Positions 18,346-29,342 of a stretch of 64,000 bases of DNA are shown in pieces (position 1 is the first letter of the stretch; each line of letters begins with the position of its first letter). The DNA is from Flavobacteriaceae bacterium (GTDB taxonomy: Bacteria > Bacteroidota > Bacteroidia > Flavobacteriales > Flavobacteriaceae). Below the pieces are notes generated by a model, which saw only the letters and a list, made by a program, of their open reading frames with translations, made no database searches and was not told where the DNA came from. The stretch covers positions 1 to 64,000 of the forward strand of contig JADHME010000002.1 in NCBI GenBank assembly GCA_016780245.1. Direction: 5' to 3'. Both the position numbers and the translations under genes were made by a program.

Positions 18346-20160
18346 ATGAATTACTTTACTAAAGTTCTAAAATATGGTCTAGATTATACTTATTATGGAG
18401 TATTAAACATTGTATTTAATATACTCTATGCAATTTTTAGTGCTTTAGCTTTTGTATCATTTATTCCAATGCTTGATGTACTTTTTAAACAAACAAAGCA
18501 AGTTTATATAGAGCCAGAGTATTCCGGAATCAGTAACATAAGAGAATATTTAGAGAATTACTTTAACTATTATATATCAAGACAATTAGAAACTGATATT
18601 TCATCAACACTAATTTTAGTTGTTGGGATTGTGATTTTCTTTTTTTTAATGAAAAATTTATTCAATTACTTGGCACTCTATAATATAACTTTTGTAAAAA
18701 ATGGGTTACTTAAAAACATACGAGGTAAACTTTACTCCACAGTAATCTCCATGCCAATTTCCTATTTTTTAAATAAGAAAAAAGGTGATTTGATGTCTAG
18801 AATTACAGCAGATATACTAGAAATTCAGACTTCATATCTTTCTATTTTAGAGCTCATGGTTAGAGAGCCTTTAACAATTTTGTTCACCTTAATTGTAATG
18901 TTCACCATAAGTCCTGAGCTAACTTTATTTGTTATCCTATTTATTCCAATTTCAGGATTTATAATTTCAATAATTGGAAAAAAACTTAGAAAAGATTCCA
19001 AAGAAGTTCAACAACAACAAAGTAATTTTCTTTCAATGATTGATGAGACTATAAGTGGTCAAAAAGTTATTAAGTCTTTTCTTTCAGAGTCATTTTTTAA
19101 TCAAAAATTTGATAGTATTAATGAAATACTGTATAAATTTTCTAATAAGGTAATAAACAGGAAAAACTTAGCAGGTCCATTTAGTGAATTCATGGGTATT
19201 TTAGTCATAGGAGTTCTACTTTGGTTTGGAGGTAAAATGGTATTAATTAATGAAACAATTTCTGGGACAACGTTTATAGTTTTTATGGGTCTTGCTTATA
19301 ATATTTTAACTCCAGCTAAAAATTTGAGCAAATCTTTTTACAGTATAAAAAAGGGAAATGCTGCAGCTGAAAGGGTATTCGAAATAATTGAATTTAAACT
19401 TGACAATGATTCAAATAGAGATCAATTACTTGAAACATTTAAAGATAAAATAGAATTTAAAAATGTTGATTTCTCATACAGACAATCAAAAATATTGGAT
19501 AAGATTTCTTTCACAATCAAGAAAGGTCAGAGTATTGCTTTGGTTGGTTCCTCTGGAAGTGGAAAAACGACTATTGCAAACTTATTAAATGGGTTTTATA
19601 ATTCTGACTCTGGATCAATAAGCATAGATGGGATGGAAATCTCCTCTATCACTCGTGAGTCTTTGTATAAAAAAATATCTATTGTTACACAAGAATCAAT
19701 CCTTTTCAATGATACAATTATGAACAATATAAGAATTGGAGATTTAGACTCTGTAGATGGAGATGTTATAAATGCTGCAAAAGAAGCTAATGCTCACGAA
19801 TTTATACTTGAACAAAGCGAAAAATATGACACTAATATAGGTGATTATGGAGGTAAGCTTTCAGGTGGACAGAAGCAAAGGTTAACAATTGCAAGGGCAA
19901 TGCTTAAGAGTCCGTCAATTTTGATTTTAGATGAAGCTACATCATCTTTAGATAGTGAATCAGAAAAGAAAATTCAAGATGCAATTGGTAAGTTAATGCT
20001 GGGCAAAACTTCATTAATAATTGCTCATAAGTTTTCAACAATTAAAAAATGTGATAAAATAATTTTAATTGATAAAGGCAGAATAGTAGCAGAAGGAACA
20101 CATGATGAACTTATTAACTCAAATTCTTCATATAAAAATATGAATGAACTTCAAATGTAA
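18346..20160 (+). CDS. MsbA-like ABC transporter (fused TMD-NBD)
   Basis: Walker A GSSGSGKTT, signature LSGGQKQRL, Walker B ILILDEATSSLD. Confidence 0.92.
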   Translation: MNYFTKVLKYGLDYTYYGVLNIVFNILYAIFSALAFVSFIPMLDVLFKQTKQVYIEPEYSGISNIREYLENYFNYYISRQLETDISSTLILVVGIVIFFFLMKNLFNYLALYNITFVKNGLLKNIRGKLYSTVISMPISYFLNKKKGDLMSRITADILEIQTSYLSILELMVREPLTILFTLIVMFTISPELTLFVILFIPISGFIISIIGKKLRKDSKEVQQQQSNFLSMIDETISGQKVIKSFLSESFFNQKFDSINEILYKFSNKVINRKNLAGPFSEFMGILVIGVLLWFGGKMVLINETISGTTFIVFMGLAYNILTPAKNLSKSFYSIKKGNAAAERVFEIIEFKLDNDSNRDQLLETFKDKIEFKNVDFSYRQSKILDKISFTIKKGQSIALVGSSGSGKTTIANLLNGFYNSDSGSISIDGMEISSITRESLYKKISIVTQESILFNDTIMNNIRIGDLDSVDGDVINAAKEANAHEFILEQSEKYDTNIGDYGGKLSGGQKQRLTIARAMLKSPSILILDEATSSLDSESEKKIQDAIGKLMLGKTSLIIAHKFSTIKKCDKIILIDKGRIVAEGTHDELINSNSSYKNMNELQM

Positions 20161-20197
20161 TTTTAAATCAATTAAATTTACAGCTTAATATTCTGAA

Positions 20198-23100
20198 ATG
20201 ATATTATTTTTTGGTGATTCAAAATCAAAAGTTTTTGCTGTAGAAACCTCTGAAAAATTATCAGCTGAAAATTTAGAAAAAATATCCTGGGCACTTAATT
20301 CGCCAATAATTAATAAAGATATAATTGAGGAAAAGTTTATTGGACCTAAGTCTTCAATGATTTCTCCTTGGAGTACAAATGCTGTTGAGATTACAAAAAA
20401 TATGGGAGTTAAATCATTGATACGTATTGAGGAGTTCAACAATGTCACGATTAATAGATACTTCGATAGAATGATTCACCAGAAATATGATAAATTGAAT
20501 CAAAAAGTTTTTGCTAACATTCTAAATCCTGAAAAACAGTTAATTATTGATAATATAAAAGCTTACAATGATGAACATGGATTAGCACTTGACGAGTTTG
20601 AAATTTCATATCTAAAAAAGTTGTCAAAAAAAATAGGAAGGCCATTAACTGACTCTGAGGTTTATGGATTTTCACAGGTAAACTCTGAACATTGTAGACA
20701 CAAAATATTTAATGGAAAATTTATAATTAACGGAAAAGAAAAAAAAGAGAGCTTATTTGGTTTAATAAAAAATACTTCTAAGGCAAATAAAAATGGTATT
20801 GTTTCAGCATATTCTGATAATGTAGCATTTATTGAAGGTCCTAATATTCTTCAATTTCAACCTCAATTCCCTGATAAAAGTAGTTTCTATATTAATAAAG
20901 AAATAGATAGTATAATCTCACTAAAAGCAGAAACACATAATTTTCCAACAACAGTTGAACCATACAATGGAGCAGCTACAGGTTCAGGTGGAGAAATTAG
21001 AGATCGAGCCTCAGGTGGAACTGGTTCCATACCATTAATTGGATCGGCTGTATACATGACTCCATATTCGAGATTAGATAATAATAAACCGTGGGAAAAA
21101 AATATTTCAGAAAGAATATGGAAATATCAAACACCAGTAGATATTTTAGTAAAAGCATCTAATGGTGCTTCTGACTTTGGTAATTGTTTTGGTCAACCAC
21201 TTATAGTTGGTTCTTTATTTACATTTGAGCATAGCGAAAACAATAATTTGCAATCTTTTGACAAAGTCATAATGTTAGCAGGTGGTGTTGGGTTTGGGGA
21301 ATTGAGTCAGGCAATGAAAAGAACTCCTGAAAAAGGGGATACCATAGTACTACTTGGAGGAGATAATTACAGAATAGGTATGGGTGGCGCCTCTGTTTCA
21401 TCAACAGATACTGGTAGTTATAATGATGCAATAGAATTAAATGCTGTTCAAAGATCTAATCCAGAAATGCAAAAAAGAGTTACAAATACAATTAGATCTT
21501 TGTTTGAGATGGATGAAAATCCTATAATATCTATACATGACCATGGAGCAGGTGGACATCTTAATTGTTTTTCAGAGTTAGTTGAGGATATTGGAGGTGA
21601 AATATATCTAGATTCACTTCCAGTTGGAGACCCCTCTCTATCATACAAAGAAATAATTGGTAATGAATCTCAAGAGAGGATAGGTATAATAATTAAAGAG
21701 AAACATTATGAATTGGTGAAAAAAATTGCTGATAGAGAAAGAGCTCCAATATTTAAGGTTGGAAAAATCACAGCTGACAAAAAATTTAGAGTAAAAGATA
21801 GATCAAATGATATTGAGACTATTGATCTAGATTTAGATAGTCTTTTTGGTGATGCACCTAAAAAAATTATGACTGATTCATCAATAGAATCAAATTACAT
21901 GGAAATTGAATATGATAGTAAACTATTTAATTACTACCTGGAAGATGTATTAAGAATAGAGGCTGTTGCATGCAAAGATTGGCTTACAAATAAAGTTGAT
22001 AGATGTGTAACTGGAAGAATTGCTCAACAACAAACAGTTGGAGAGATTCAACTTCCTCTTGCTAATTGTGGAGTTGTTGGATTAGACTATACAGGTTATG
22101 ATGGAATTGCATCATCAATTGGACATTCTCCAGTTTCTGGTTTAATCGATGCAAAAATTGGAAGCATAAATTCAATTGCTGAATCTTTAACAAATATTGT
22201 ATGGGCTCCTCTAAAAGATAGAATAAATTCAGTTTCTCTATCTGCAAACTGGATGTGGCCATGCGGAAATGAAGGTGAGGATTCAAGATTATATGATGCT
22301 GTAGAAGCATGTTCAGATTTTGCAATATCATTAGGGATAAATATTCCAACTGGAAAAGATTCACTATCAATGGTTCAAAAATATGATGGACAAAAAGTAA
22401 AATCTCCTGGTACCGTGATTGTATCTGCATCTGCTCATTGTATTGATATTAGAAAAGTTATTAAACCAGTTCTTAGAAAATACAAGGGTGAAATTTTTTA
22501 TATAAATCTTTCTTCAGATGACTATAAGTTAGGGGGATCATCTTTTGGCCAAACACTTAATAGAATTGGATCTGAATCCCCTACTGTTAAAGATTCTGAA
22601 AAGTTTAAAAGTTCATTTAATTTAATACAAGATTTAATAATTGATAATAAAATTATATCAGGACATGATATATCATCTGGTGGGTTAATTACCTCATTAC
22701 TTGAGATGTGTTTTACAAGTGATAATGTTGGTATGAATATTAATCTTAATGAAGTGAATTGTAAAGATTCAATAAGATTACTGTTTTCTGAAAATCCAGG
22801 AGTTTTAATTCAATCAGAATTTGACTTAACTAAAGTTTTCCATGGTATAGGTGTAAATTGTTTTAAAATTGGTAACGTAAACCTAGAGGGTAAATTAAAT
22901 ATAATAAACTATAAGGATGAATTCACTTTTGATATAGAGACATATAGAGACATATGGTATTCTACTTCTAAGGACTTTGACAATAAACAGACACAAAAAA
23001 ACAAATCAAGTGAAAGGTTTAATAATTATAAAAAACAGCCTCTAAAGTTCTCATTTCCAAAAAATTTTAGTGGATCGTTACTCACAAATAATAGAAATAA

Positions 23101-23845
23101 AATTAATGCTGCTGTAATAAGAGAAAAAGGGAGTAATTCTGAGAGGGAGATGGCATTTATGATGAGTGCTGCAGGTTTCAATGTGAAAGACATACATATG
23201 ACAGATATAATATCTGGTAGAGAGAGCCTAGAAGATATTCAACTTTTGGTAGCAGTTGGAGGATTTTCAAATTCAGATGTTCTTGGATCTGCAAAGGGAT
23301 GGGCTGGCTCATTTATTTTTAATCCCGTTGCTAAAAAAGCACTCGAAAATTTCTTTGATAGAGATGATACTCTATCCCTTGGAGTATGCAATGGCTGCCA
23401 GTTATTTATTGAACTTGGATTAATTAACAAAGATCACTCTAATAAACCTAAAATGTTGCATAATGACTCAGGAAAATTTGAATGTATATTTTCCTCCGTT
23501 GAAATTAAAGATTCATCTTCAATTATGTTAAAAGGAATGGAGGGCAGTATACTAGGTGTATGGTCAGCACATGGTGAAGGAAAATTTAATTTTCCATACT
23601 CGGAAGATAAATATTCCATAGCTGGAAAATTTCTTTACGATTCATATCCAGGAAATCCTAATGGCTCTGATTTCAATACAGCAATGCTAGTTTCGGATGA
23701 TGGAAGACATCTTGTAATGATGCCGCATCTAGAAAGGTCAATTTATCCTCATAACTGGGCTTATTATCCTGAAAATAGAAATGATAAGTTCACTCCATGG
23801 ATTAAAGTATTTGATAATAGTTATCAGTGGCTCTCAAATACCTAA
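20198..23845 (+). CDS. purL: Phosphoribosylformylglycinamidine synthase, single-chain large form
   Basis: SEVYGFSQVNSEHCRHKIFNGKF; KAETHNFPTTVEPYNGAATGSGGEIRD; glutaminase SLGVCNGCQLFIELG; 1215 aa. Confidence 0.96.
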   Translation: MILFFGDSKSKVFAVETSEKLSAENLEKISWALNSPIINKDIIEEKFIGPKSSMISPWSTNAVEITKNMGVKSLIRIEEFNNVTINRYFDRMIHQKYDKLNQKVFANILNPEKQLIIDNIKAYNDEHGLALDEFEISYLKKLSKKIGRPLTDSEVYGFSQVNSEHCRHKIFNGKFIINGKEKKESLFGLIKNTSKANKNGIVSAYSDNVAFIEGPNILQFQPQFPDKSSFYINKEIDSIISLKAETHNFPTTVEPYNGAATGSGGEIRDRASGGTGSIPLIGSAVYMTPYSRLDNNKPWEKNISERIWKYQTPVDILVKASNGASDFGNCFGQPLIVGSLFTFEHSENNNLQSFDKVIMLAGGVGFGELSQAMKRTPEKGDTIVLLGGDNYRIGMGGASVSSTDTGSYNDAIELNAVQRSNPEMQKRVTNTIRSLFEMDENPIISIHDHGAGGHLNCFSELVEDIGGEIYLDSLPVGDPSLSYKEIIGNESQERIGIIIKEKHYELVKKIADRERAPIFKVGKITADKKFRVKDRSNDIETIDLDLDSLFGDAPKKIMTDSSIESNYMEIEYDSKLFNYYLEDVLRIEAVACKDWLTNKVDRCVTGRIAQQQTVGEIQLPLANCGVVGLDYTGYDGIASSIGHSPVSGLIDAKIGSINSIAESLTNIVWAPLKDRINSVSLSANWMWPCGNEGEDSRLYDAVEACSDFAISLGINIPTGKDSLSMVQKYDGQKVKSPGTVIVSASAHCIDIRKVIKPVLRKYKGEIFYINLSSDDYKLGGSSFGQTLNRIGSESPTVKDSEKFKSSFNLIQDLIIDNKIISGHDISSGGLITSLLEMCFTSDNVGMNINLNEVNCKDSIRLLFSENPGVLIQSEFDLTKVFHGIGVNCFKIGNVNLEGKLNIINYKDEFTFDIETYRDIWYSTSKDFDNKQTQKNKSSERFNNYKKQPLKFSFPKNFSGSLLTNNRNKINAAVIREKGSNSEREMAFMMSAAGFNVKDIHMTDIISGRESLEDIQLLVAVGGFSNSDVLGSAKGWAGSFIFNPVAKKALENFFDRDDTLSLGVCNGCQLFIELGLINKDHSNKPKMLHNDSGKFECIFSSVEIKDSSSIMLKGMEGSILGVWSAHGEGKFNFPYSEDKYSIAGKFLYDSYPGNPNGSDFNTAMLVSDDGRHLVMMPHLERSIYPHNWAYYPENRNDKFTPWIKVFDNSYQWLSNT

Positions 23846-24002
23846 AAGTATTTTTAATTTAATTAGAAATAGTTATTATATAATTATATATAACTGATTT
23901 ACAATATTTTAAAATTAATATAATTATCTGAGTATTGTAAATATTTAGTTATTTTGATATGTCAAAAAATTAAAAAAACGAATTTTAAAAAAATTAATAA
24001 AT

Positions 24003-25793
24003 ATGCCCACAAAAAATAAAACAAAGCTTAAAGGAGGAGAGTTTATTTTAAAGGAATCATTATCCGATGAGATTTTTACTCCTGAAGACTTTTCAGAAGA
24101 ACAATTAATGATGAAAGAAACCATAATTGATTTTATGGACAGAGAAATATGGCCAGATAAAATGAAATATGAAGAAAAAAATTATGATTTAACTGTTGAA
24201 GCAATGAAGAAGATTGGAGAACTCGGTTTACTCGGTGTTTCTCTTGAAGAAAAGTATGGCGGAATGGGAATGGACTTTGTCTCAACTATGCTTGCTGTTG
24301 ACTACGTCTCTGGAGTATCTGGATCTGTAGCAACTGCTTATGGTGCTCATACAGGAATAGCAATTCTTCCAATTTACTTATTTGGTAACGAAGATCAAAA
24401 GCAAAAATATTTGCCAAAGTTGGCTTCTGGAGAATGGTTTGGATCATATTGTTTAACTGAACCTACAGCAGGTTCTGATGCAAATTCTGGAAAAACAAAA
24501 GCAGAATTAAGTAATGATGGTAAACATTATAAAATCAATGGTCAAAAAATGTGGATATCTAATGCAGGGTTTGCCAATTTGTTTATAGTTTTTGCAAGAA
24601 TTGAAGATGATAAAAATATTACTGCGTTTATAGTTCCTAATGAGGCTGACAACGGTATTAAACTTGGTGAAGAAGAAAAGAAACTTGGTATTCACTCATC
24701 ATCAACTAGACAAGTATTCTTTACAGATACAATTGTTCCTGTTGAAAATTTACTTGGTGAAAGAAATGGTGGATTTAAAATTGCCATGAATGCTCTTAAT
24801 GTAGGAAGAATTAAATTGGGTGCAGGCAACTTAGATGGACAAAGAAGATCTATAAGCATTTCTACTGAATATGCAAATAATAGGGTACAGTTCAAACAAC
24901 CTATCTCTAGCTTTGGGGCTATAAAAGAAAAACTTGCCTCAATGGCAACATCTTGTTATGCTGGAGAATCAGCATGTTATCGTGCAGCTAGTGATGTTCA
25001 ATCTAAAATAGATGAATATGAATCTAGTGGTTTAACCAAACAAGAGTCTGAACTTAAAGGTGTAGAAGAATTCGCTGTTGAATGTTCTATACTTAAAGTT
25101 GCAATTTCAGAGGATATGCAGATATGTGCTGATGAAGGGGTTCAAATATTTGGAGGAATGGGTTTCTCAGCGGAAGCACCGATTGAAAGCGCCTGGAGAG
25201 ACGCAAGAATTGGAAGAATTTATGAAGGAACAAATGAAATAAACAGAATGCTAAGCATAGGAATGATTCTTAAGAAAGCTATGAAAGGAGAACTTGATAT
25301 TATGTCTGCTTATCAAGATATAATTGAAAATAAATCTCAAGAAATTATTGAGAATTCAGACGAACTAAATGATGAAATAACTTTAGTTGAAAATATGAAA
25401 AAGGTTTTCTTACTATTATTAGGAAAATCTTTTGAAAAATTTGGTCCTGAGATTGATAAGAATCAGCAGGTACTTCTAAGTCTTTCTGATTTAGCTATTG
25501 AGACCTACATCTCTGAGTCAACTTTAAAAAGAACAGTAAAGAATATTAAAAGAACATCTACCATTGATCAAGAATATCAAATAAGTATGTCAAAATTATA
25601 TATTTATGAAGCTGCTAAAATCATTGAAAAAAAATCCAGAGATATTATAAATAGCATCATAGATGGTGATAATCAAGAAAATATTTATTCTTCTATATCA
25701 AAGAAGCTTAGCTATACAAAAAATCCAAATATATTTGAGCTAAAGACTCACGTTGCAGATAAAATAATTGCTGAAAATAAATATTGCTTCTAA
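24003..25793 (+). CDS. Acyl-CoA dehydrogenase family protein
   Basis: CLTEPTAGSDANSGKTKAEL; QIFGGMGFSAEAPIESAWRDARIGRIYEGTNEINRM. Confidence 0.92.
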   Translation: MPTKNKTKLKGGEFILKESLSDEIFTPEDFSEEQLMMKETIIDFMDREIWPDKMKYEEKNYDLTVEAMKKIGELGLLGVSLEEKYGGMGMDFVSTMLAVDYVSGVSGSVATAYGAHTGIAILPIYLFGNEDQKQKYLPKLASGEWFGSYCLTEPTAGSDANSGKTKAELSNDGKHYKINGQKMWISNAGFANLFIVFARIEDDKNITAFIVPNEADNGIKLGEEEKKLGIHSSSTRQVFFTDTIVPVENLLGERNGGFKIAMNALNVGRIKLGAGNLDGQRRSISISTEYANNRVQFKQPISSFGAIKEKLASMATSCYAGESACYRAASDVQSKIDEYESSGLTKQESELKGVEEFAVECSILKVAISEDMQICADEGVQIFGGMGFSAEAPIESAWRDARIGRIYEGTNEINRMLSIGMILKKAMKGELDIMSAYQDIIENKSQEIIENSDELNDEITLVENMKKVFLLLLGKSFEKFGPEIDKNQQVLLSLSDLAIETYISESTLKRTVKNIKRTSTIDQEYQISMSKLYIYEAAKIIEKKSRDIINSIIDGDNQENIYSSISKKLSYTKNPNIFELKTHVADKIIAENKYCF

Positions 25794-27127
25794 TGAGAAG
25801 GATACCATCTTTAATTCTTTTTTTATCCATAACATTTATATACCCTCAAGATTCAAAGATGTATAAAATAATTGAGGATGTATCAACTGAAAGAATAGAA
25901 AGCGATATAACAAATTTAGTTTCATTTGGAACTAGACACACACTAAGCGATACTATCTCAGAGACAAGAGGAATAGGAGCTGCAAGAAGATGGATTAAAA
26001 AAGAATTTGAAAAAATTTCTAATGAATGTAATCAATGCTTAGAAGTTTTTTATGAAAAAAGTTATGTAACTAGTGTGAATAGTGAAAGAGTTATATTTCC
26101 AACATGGGTATACAATGTAGTAGCTATTCAAAGAGGAGAAAAAAATCCAAATAGATATATAATTATGAGTGGAGATATAGACTCAAGGGTATCTGATCCA
26201 ACAAACTATATTGATGACTCACCTGGAGCTAATGATAATGCTAGTGGAATGGCAGGTACTATTGAAGCAGCAAGAGTATTATCAAAATATAAATTTGATA
26301 ATAGCATTATCTATGTTGGACTTAGCGGGGAAGAACAAGGACTTCTTGGAGGCAAAAGTTTAGCTTCATATGCTAAGAATAAAGGTTGGGAGATTATAGG
26401 TGTACTTAATAACGATATGATTGGTAATATTGAAGGAGTTGACGGAGTTATTGATAATAGAAGCTTTAGAATTTTTTCTGAACCTTTTTCTTTTAATCCT
26501 AAGTATGCAAACGGGCTAAATATGAGAACACAAGGGGGTGAAAATGATGGCCTTTCAAGACAGCTTGCAAGATATGTTCATAAGACAGTAAAGAAATATA
26601 TGCCGGAACTTAATCCAATTATGATCTATAGGTTAGATAGATTTGGTAGAGGTGGACATCATAGACCTTTTAATGATGAAGGATTTGCAGGTATTAGAAT
26701 TATGGAAGCTCATGAAAATTACATAAGACAGCATAATGATATAAGAAATGAAAATGGAATAGATTATGGGGATGTTTTATCAGGAGTAAATTTTGATTAT
26801 GCAGCAAAATTAACTTCTGTTAACGCAATTTCTTTGGCAAGTATAGCATCGTCACCAAAACCCCCAAAAAATTTAAAAATCGGTGGTATAGTTGAGCCAA
26901 GTGTAAAATTTAGATGGGAGCAGCCAGATGATTCATCTGTAATTGGTTATAAAATTTATTGGAGAGAGACAACCTCCTCAACATGGGAGTATAGTAAAAC
27001 TATTGGACTTGTTGATAATTATATACTTGAGGGAATTGTGATTGATAATTTTATATTTGGAGTTTCATCTATAAATTCAGAGGGATATGAAAGCTTGGTT
27101 GTTTTCCCAGGATCTACATTCAGATAA
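25793..27127 (+). CDS. Secreted M28 family peptidase with C-terminal FnIII-like domain
   Basis: Signal peptide; SGDIDSR, GANDNASGMAGTIEAARVL, GLSGEEQGLLG; C-terminal PPKNLKIGG...VIGYKIYWRETTSS. Confidence 0.85.
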   Translation: MRRIPSLILFLSITFIYPQDSKMYKIIEDVSTERIESDITNLVSFGTRHTLSDTISETRGIGAARRWIKKEFEKISNECNQCLEVFYEKSYVTSVNSERVIFPTWVYNVVAIQRGEKNPNRYIIMSGDIDSRVSDPTNYIDDSPGANDNASGMAGTIEAARVLSKYKFDNSIIYVGLSGEEQGLLGGKSLASYAKNKGWEIIGVLNNDMIGNIEGVDGVIDNRSFRIFSEPFSFNPKYANGLNMRTQGGENDGLSRQLARYVHKTVKKYMPELNPIMIYRLDRFGRGGHHRPFNDEGFAGIRIMEAHENYIRQHNDIRNENGIDYGDVLSGVNFDYAAKLTSVNAISLASIASSPKPPKNLKIGGIVEPSVKFRWEQPDDSSVIGYKIYWRETTSSTWEYSKTIGLVDNYILEGIVIDNFIFGVSSINSEGYESLVVFPGSTFR

Positions 27128-27130
27128 CAA

Positions 27131-28108
27131 TTAAATAAATCCTTTGTCTTTCATCCATTCATCATTATAAATCTTTCCTATATATCTACTGCCAGAATCA
27201 TGAAGGAGCACAACAACGACTTGACCTTTTTTAAAATTAGATTTTAGTTGAATCATTCCAGCTATAGCTGCACCACAGGAATTACCTGCAAAGATACCTT
27301 CTTCTTTAGCTAACTTTCTTGTATATAAAGCAGCATCTTTATCAGTTACTTTTTCAAAATGATCTATAACCCCAAAATCAACATTTTTAGGTAAAATATC
27401 TTCCCCAATACCCTCTGTAGAATATGGGTAAATTTCTTTCTCATCAAAAATTCCTGTTTCATGATATTTCTTAAATACAGATCCATAAGTATCAATACCC
27501 CATATTTTAACACTAGGTTTCATTTCTTTTAAATATTTTCCAACACCAGAAATTGTCCCACCTGTACCTACACCTACAACAAAGTGATCAATCTTTCCAT
27601 TAGTCTGTTTCCATATTTCAGGACCAGTTGATTCGTAATGAGCTATAGTATTTGATGGATTGTCATACTGATTTACATACCATGAGTTCTTAGTTTCTTC
27701 TGAAATTCTTTTGGAGACTGAATAATAAGACCTTGGATCATCAGCCTCAACATCTGTTGGACAAACTACTACTTCAGCGCCCATAGCTCTTAGAACATCA
27801 AACTTTTCTTTAGATTGTTTATCATTTGATACGCATATTAATTTATAACCTTTAACTATAGCTGCAAGCGCTAATCCCATACCAGTATTACCAGAAGTAC
27901 CTTCAACTATTGTTCCACCTGGCTTTAATCTTCCATCTTTTTCAGCATCCTCAATCATTTTTACAGCCATTCTGTCTTTGACTGAATTTCCAGGATTAAA
28001 ACTTTCAACTTTGACAAATACACTTGATTCAATCAAATTAGAAATTTTATTTAGCTTAATTAAAGGTGTATCGCCAATAGTTTCGAGAATATTTTTGTAA
28101 TACTTCAT
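27131..28108 (-). CDS. PLP-dependent cysteine synthase / cystathionine beta-synthase family
   Basis: IGDTPLIKLNKIS, NPGNSVKDRMAVKMI, EGTSGNTGMGLA, GVGTGGTISGVGKYLKE; no CBS domain pair. Confidence 0.88.
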   Translation of the reverse strand: MKYYKNILETIGDTPLIKLNKISNLIESSVFVKVESFNPGNSVKDRMAVKMIEDAEKDGRLKPGGTIVEGTSGNTGMGLALAAIVKGYKLICVSNDKQSKEKFDVLRAMGAEVVVCPTDVEADDPRSYYSVSKRISEETKNSWYVNQYDNPSNTIAHYESTGPEIWKQTNGKIDHFVVGVGTGGTISGVGKYLKEMKPSVKIWGIDTYGSVFKKYHETGIFDEKEIYPYSTEGIGEDILPKNVDFGVIDHFEKVTDKDAALYTRKLAKEEGIFAGNSCGAAIAGMIQLKSNFKKGQVVVVLLHDSGSRYIGKIYNDEWMKDKGFI

Positions 28109-28109
28109 T

Positions 28110-29342
28110 TTAGGTGTTTATATTAATTGTTGGAACAAATCTAGTAATTGATGAAAAAGTTACAAATAGAATGATTATTCCAATAGCAGCAAAGATTAAG
28201 TTAAGAGAAATTATATATAAAGCATCTACAATAAAAGGTATTGAGTCTACATAGTAATCATTAGGATTTAGTTTTAATATATTATAATTATTCTGTAAAA
28301 ACGAAACAATTATAAATAAAATATTACCAGGAATAATTCCTTTAAGAAGAATATCAATACCCTGATAAACAAAAACTTTTCCTAATAATTTATTATCAGC
28401 ACCCATAGAGCTCATAATACCAATCATTTTTATTCTTTCAAAGATTAGTGTAAGCATAGAGATGATAATACTTATAATTGCCACAATTATCATAAGTATT
28501 ATAACTATCAAAATATTAAAATCAAATATTGATATCCAATTAAATATATTATTGTACTTATCTTGAACAGTAACTATAGATAGATTATTATCTAAAAACA
28601 AATCCTGGGCAGATAACTTATTTTCAATATCCATAACACTTTCTTTATCTACAATTATTAGCTCAATTGATCCTACATCATTAGAATTTAATTTGTATAA
28701 ATTTTGAAGAGATTCTATGCTTCCAATTATATAGCTCGAATCAAAATCGGGAAAATCAGTTTCATAAATACCATAAACTCTATAATATCTTATATTCGGT
28801 ATTTTTTGATTATCAAAAGTTTGAAAATAGAGTGTAATATTATCTCCAATACTAATATTAAGCTTTTCAAGTAATGATTTAGATATTATGATATCGTTTA
28901 AACTATTTGGAGAATCATTTAATTTTTCTAAAATAAATTGATCAAATTTTTTAAAATTTAATTCGTCTTTAAAGCCTCTGAATATAACTGTTTCTAAAGA
29001 ATTATCAATTGTAACTATTGATGGCTTTTCAAGAATAGAATTTATTCTAATGTCAGGATATAATGTTTTTATTGCATCTATTATATCTTCTGATTCTTGA
29101 ATTATTTCTGATGCAATTCCTCTATTATTATTTTCATAACTAGATATTGATAAATCAGAACTGATATTAAATAATTTTTCTTTAATTGAGACTTGGAGAC
29201 CCTTTCCAATTGAGACTGCACTTAATGATACAAATATTCCAACAAAAACAGAAAAAATTGCAATTTTTATAATACGAGATGAAATATTACTTTTGTCAGT
29301 ATTAGTTTTTAATTTCCTGTAAATGAAAAGAGGTAGATTCAT
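28110..29342 (-). CDS. FtsX/LolC-like ABC transporter permease
   Basis: N-terminal TM, large periplasmic region, C-terminal TM trio with MSSMGADNKLLGKVFVYQG; start set at MNLPLFIYRKLK. Confidence 0.75.
   Translation of the reverse strand: MNLPLFIYRKLKTNTDKSNISSRIIKIAIFSVFVGIFVSLSAVSIGKGLQVSIKEKLFNISSDLSISSYENNNRGIASEIIQESEDIIDAIKTLYPDIRINSILEKPSIVTIDNSLETVIFRGFKDELNFKKFDQFILEKLNDSPNSLNDIIISKSLLEKLNISIGDNITLYFQTFDNQKIPNIRYYRVYGIYETDFPDFDSSYIIGSIESLQNLYKLNSNDVGSIELIIVDKESVMDIENKLSAQDLFLDNNLSIVTVQDKYNNIFNWISIFDFNILIVIILMIIVAIISIIISMLTLIFERIKMIGIMSSMGADNKLLGKVFVYQGIDILLKGIIPGNILFIIVSFLQNNYNILKLNPNDYYVDSIPFIVDALYIISLNLIFAAIGIIILFVTFSSITRFVPTININT

Noticed and set aside
22062-22430. 122-aa antisense ORF inside purL
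   Set aside because: Low-complexity Gln/Leu-rich shadow ORF opposite a well-supported purL; no independent evidence.
23846-24002. 157-bp very AT-rich gap between purL and the acyl-CoA dehydrogenase gene as a possible ncRNA
   Set aside because: One 60-nt line counted at about 12% G+C; no stable hairpin, no tRNA-like fold, no repeat. Best read as a promoter or spacer region.
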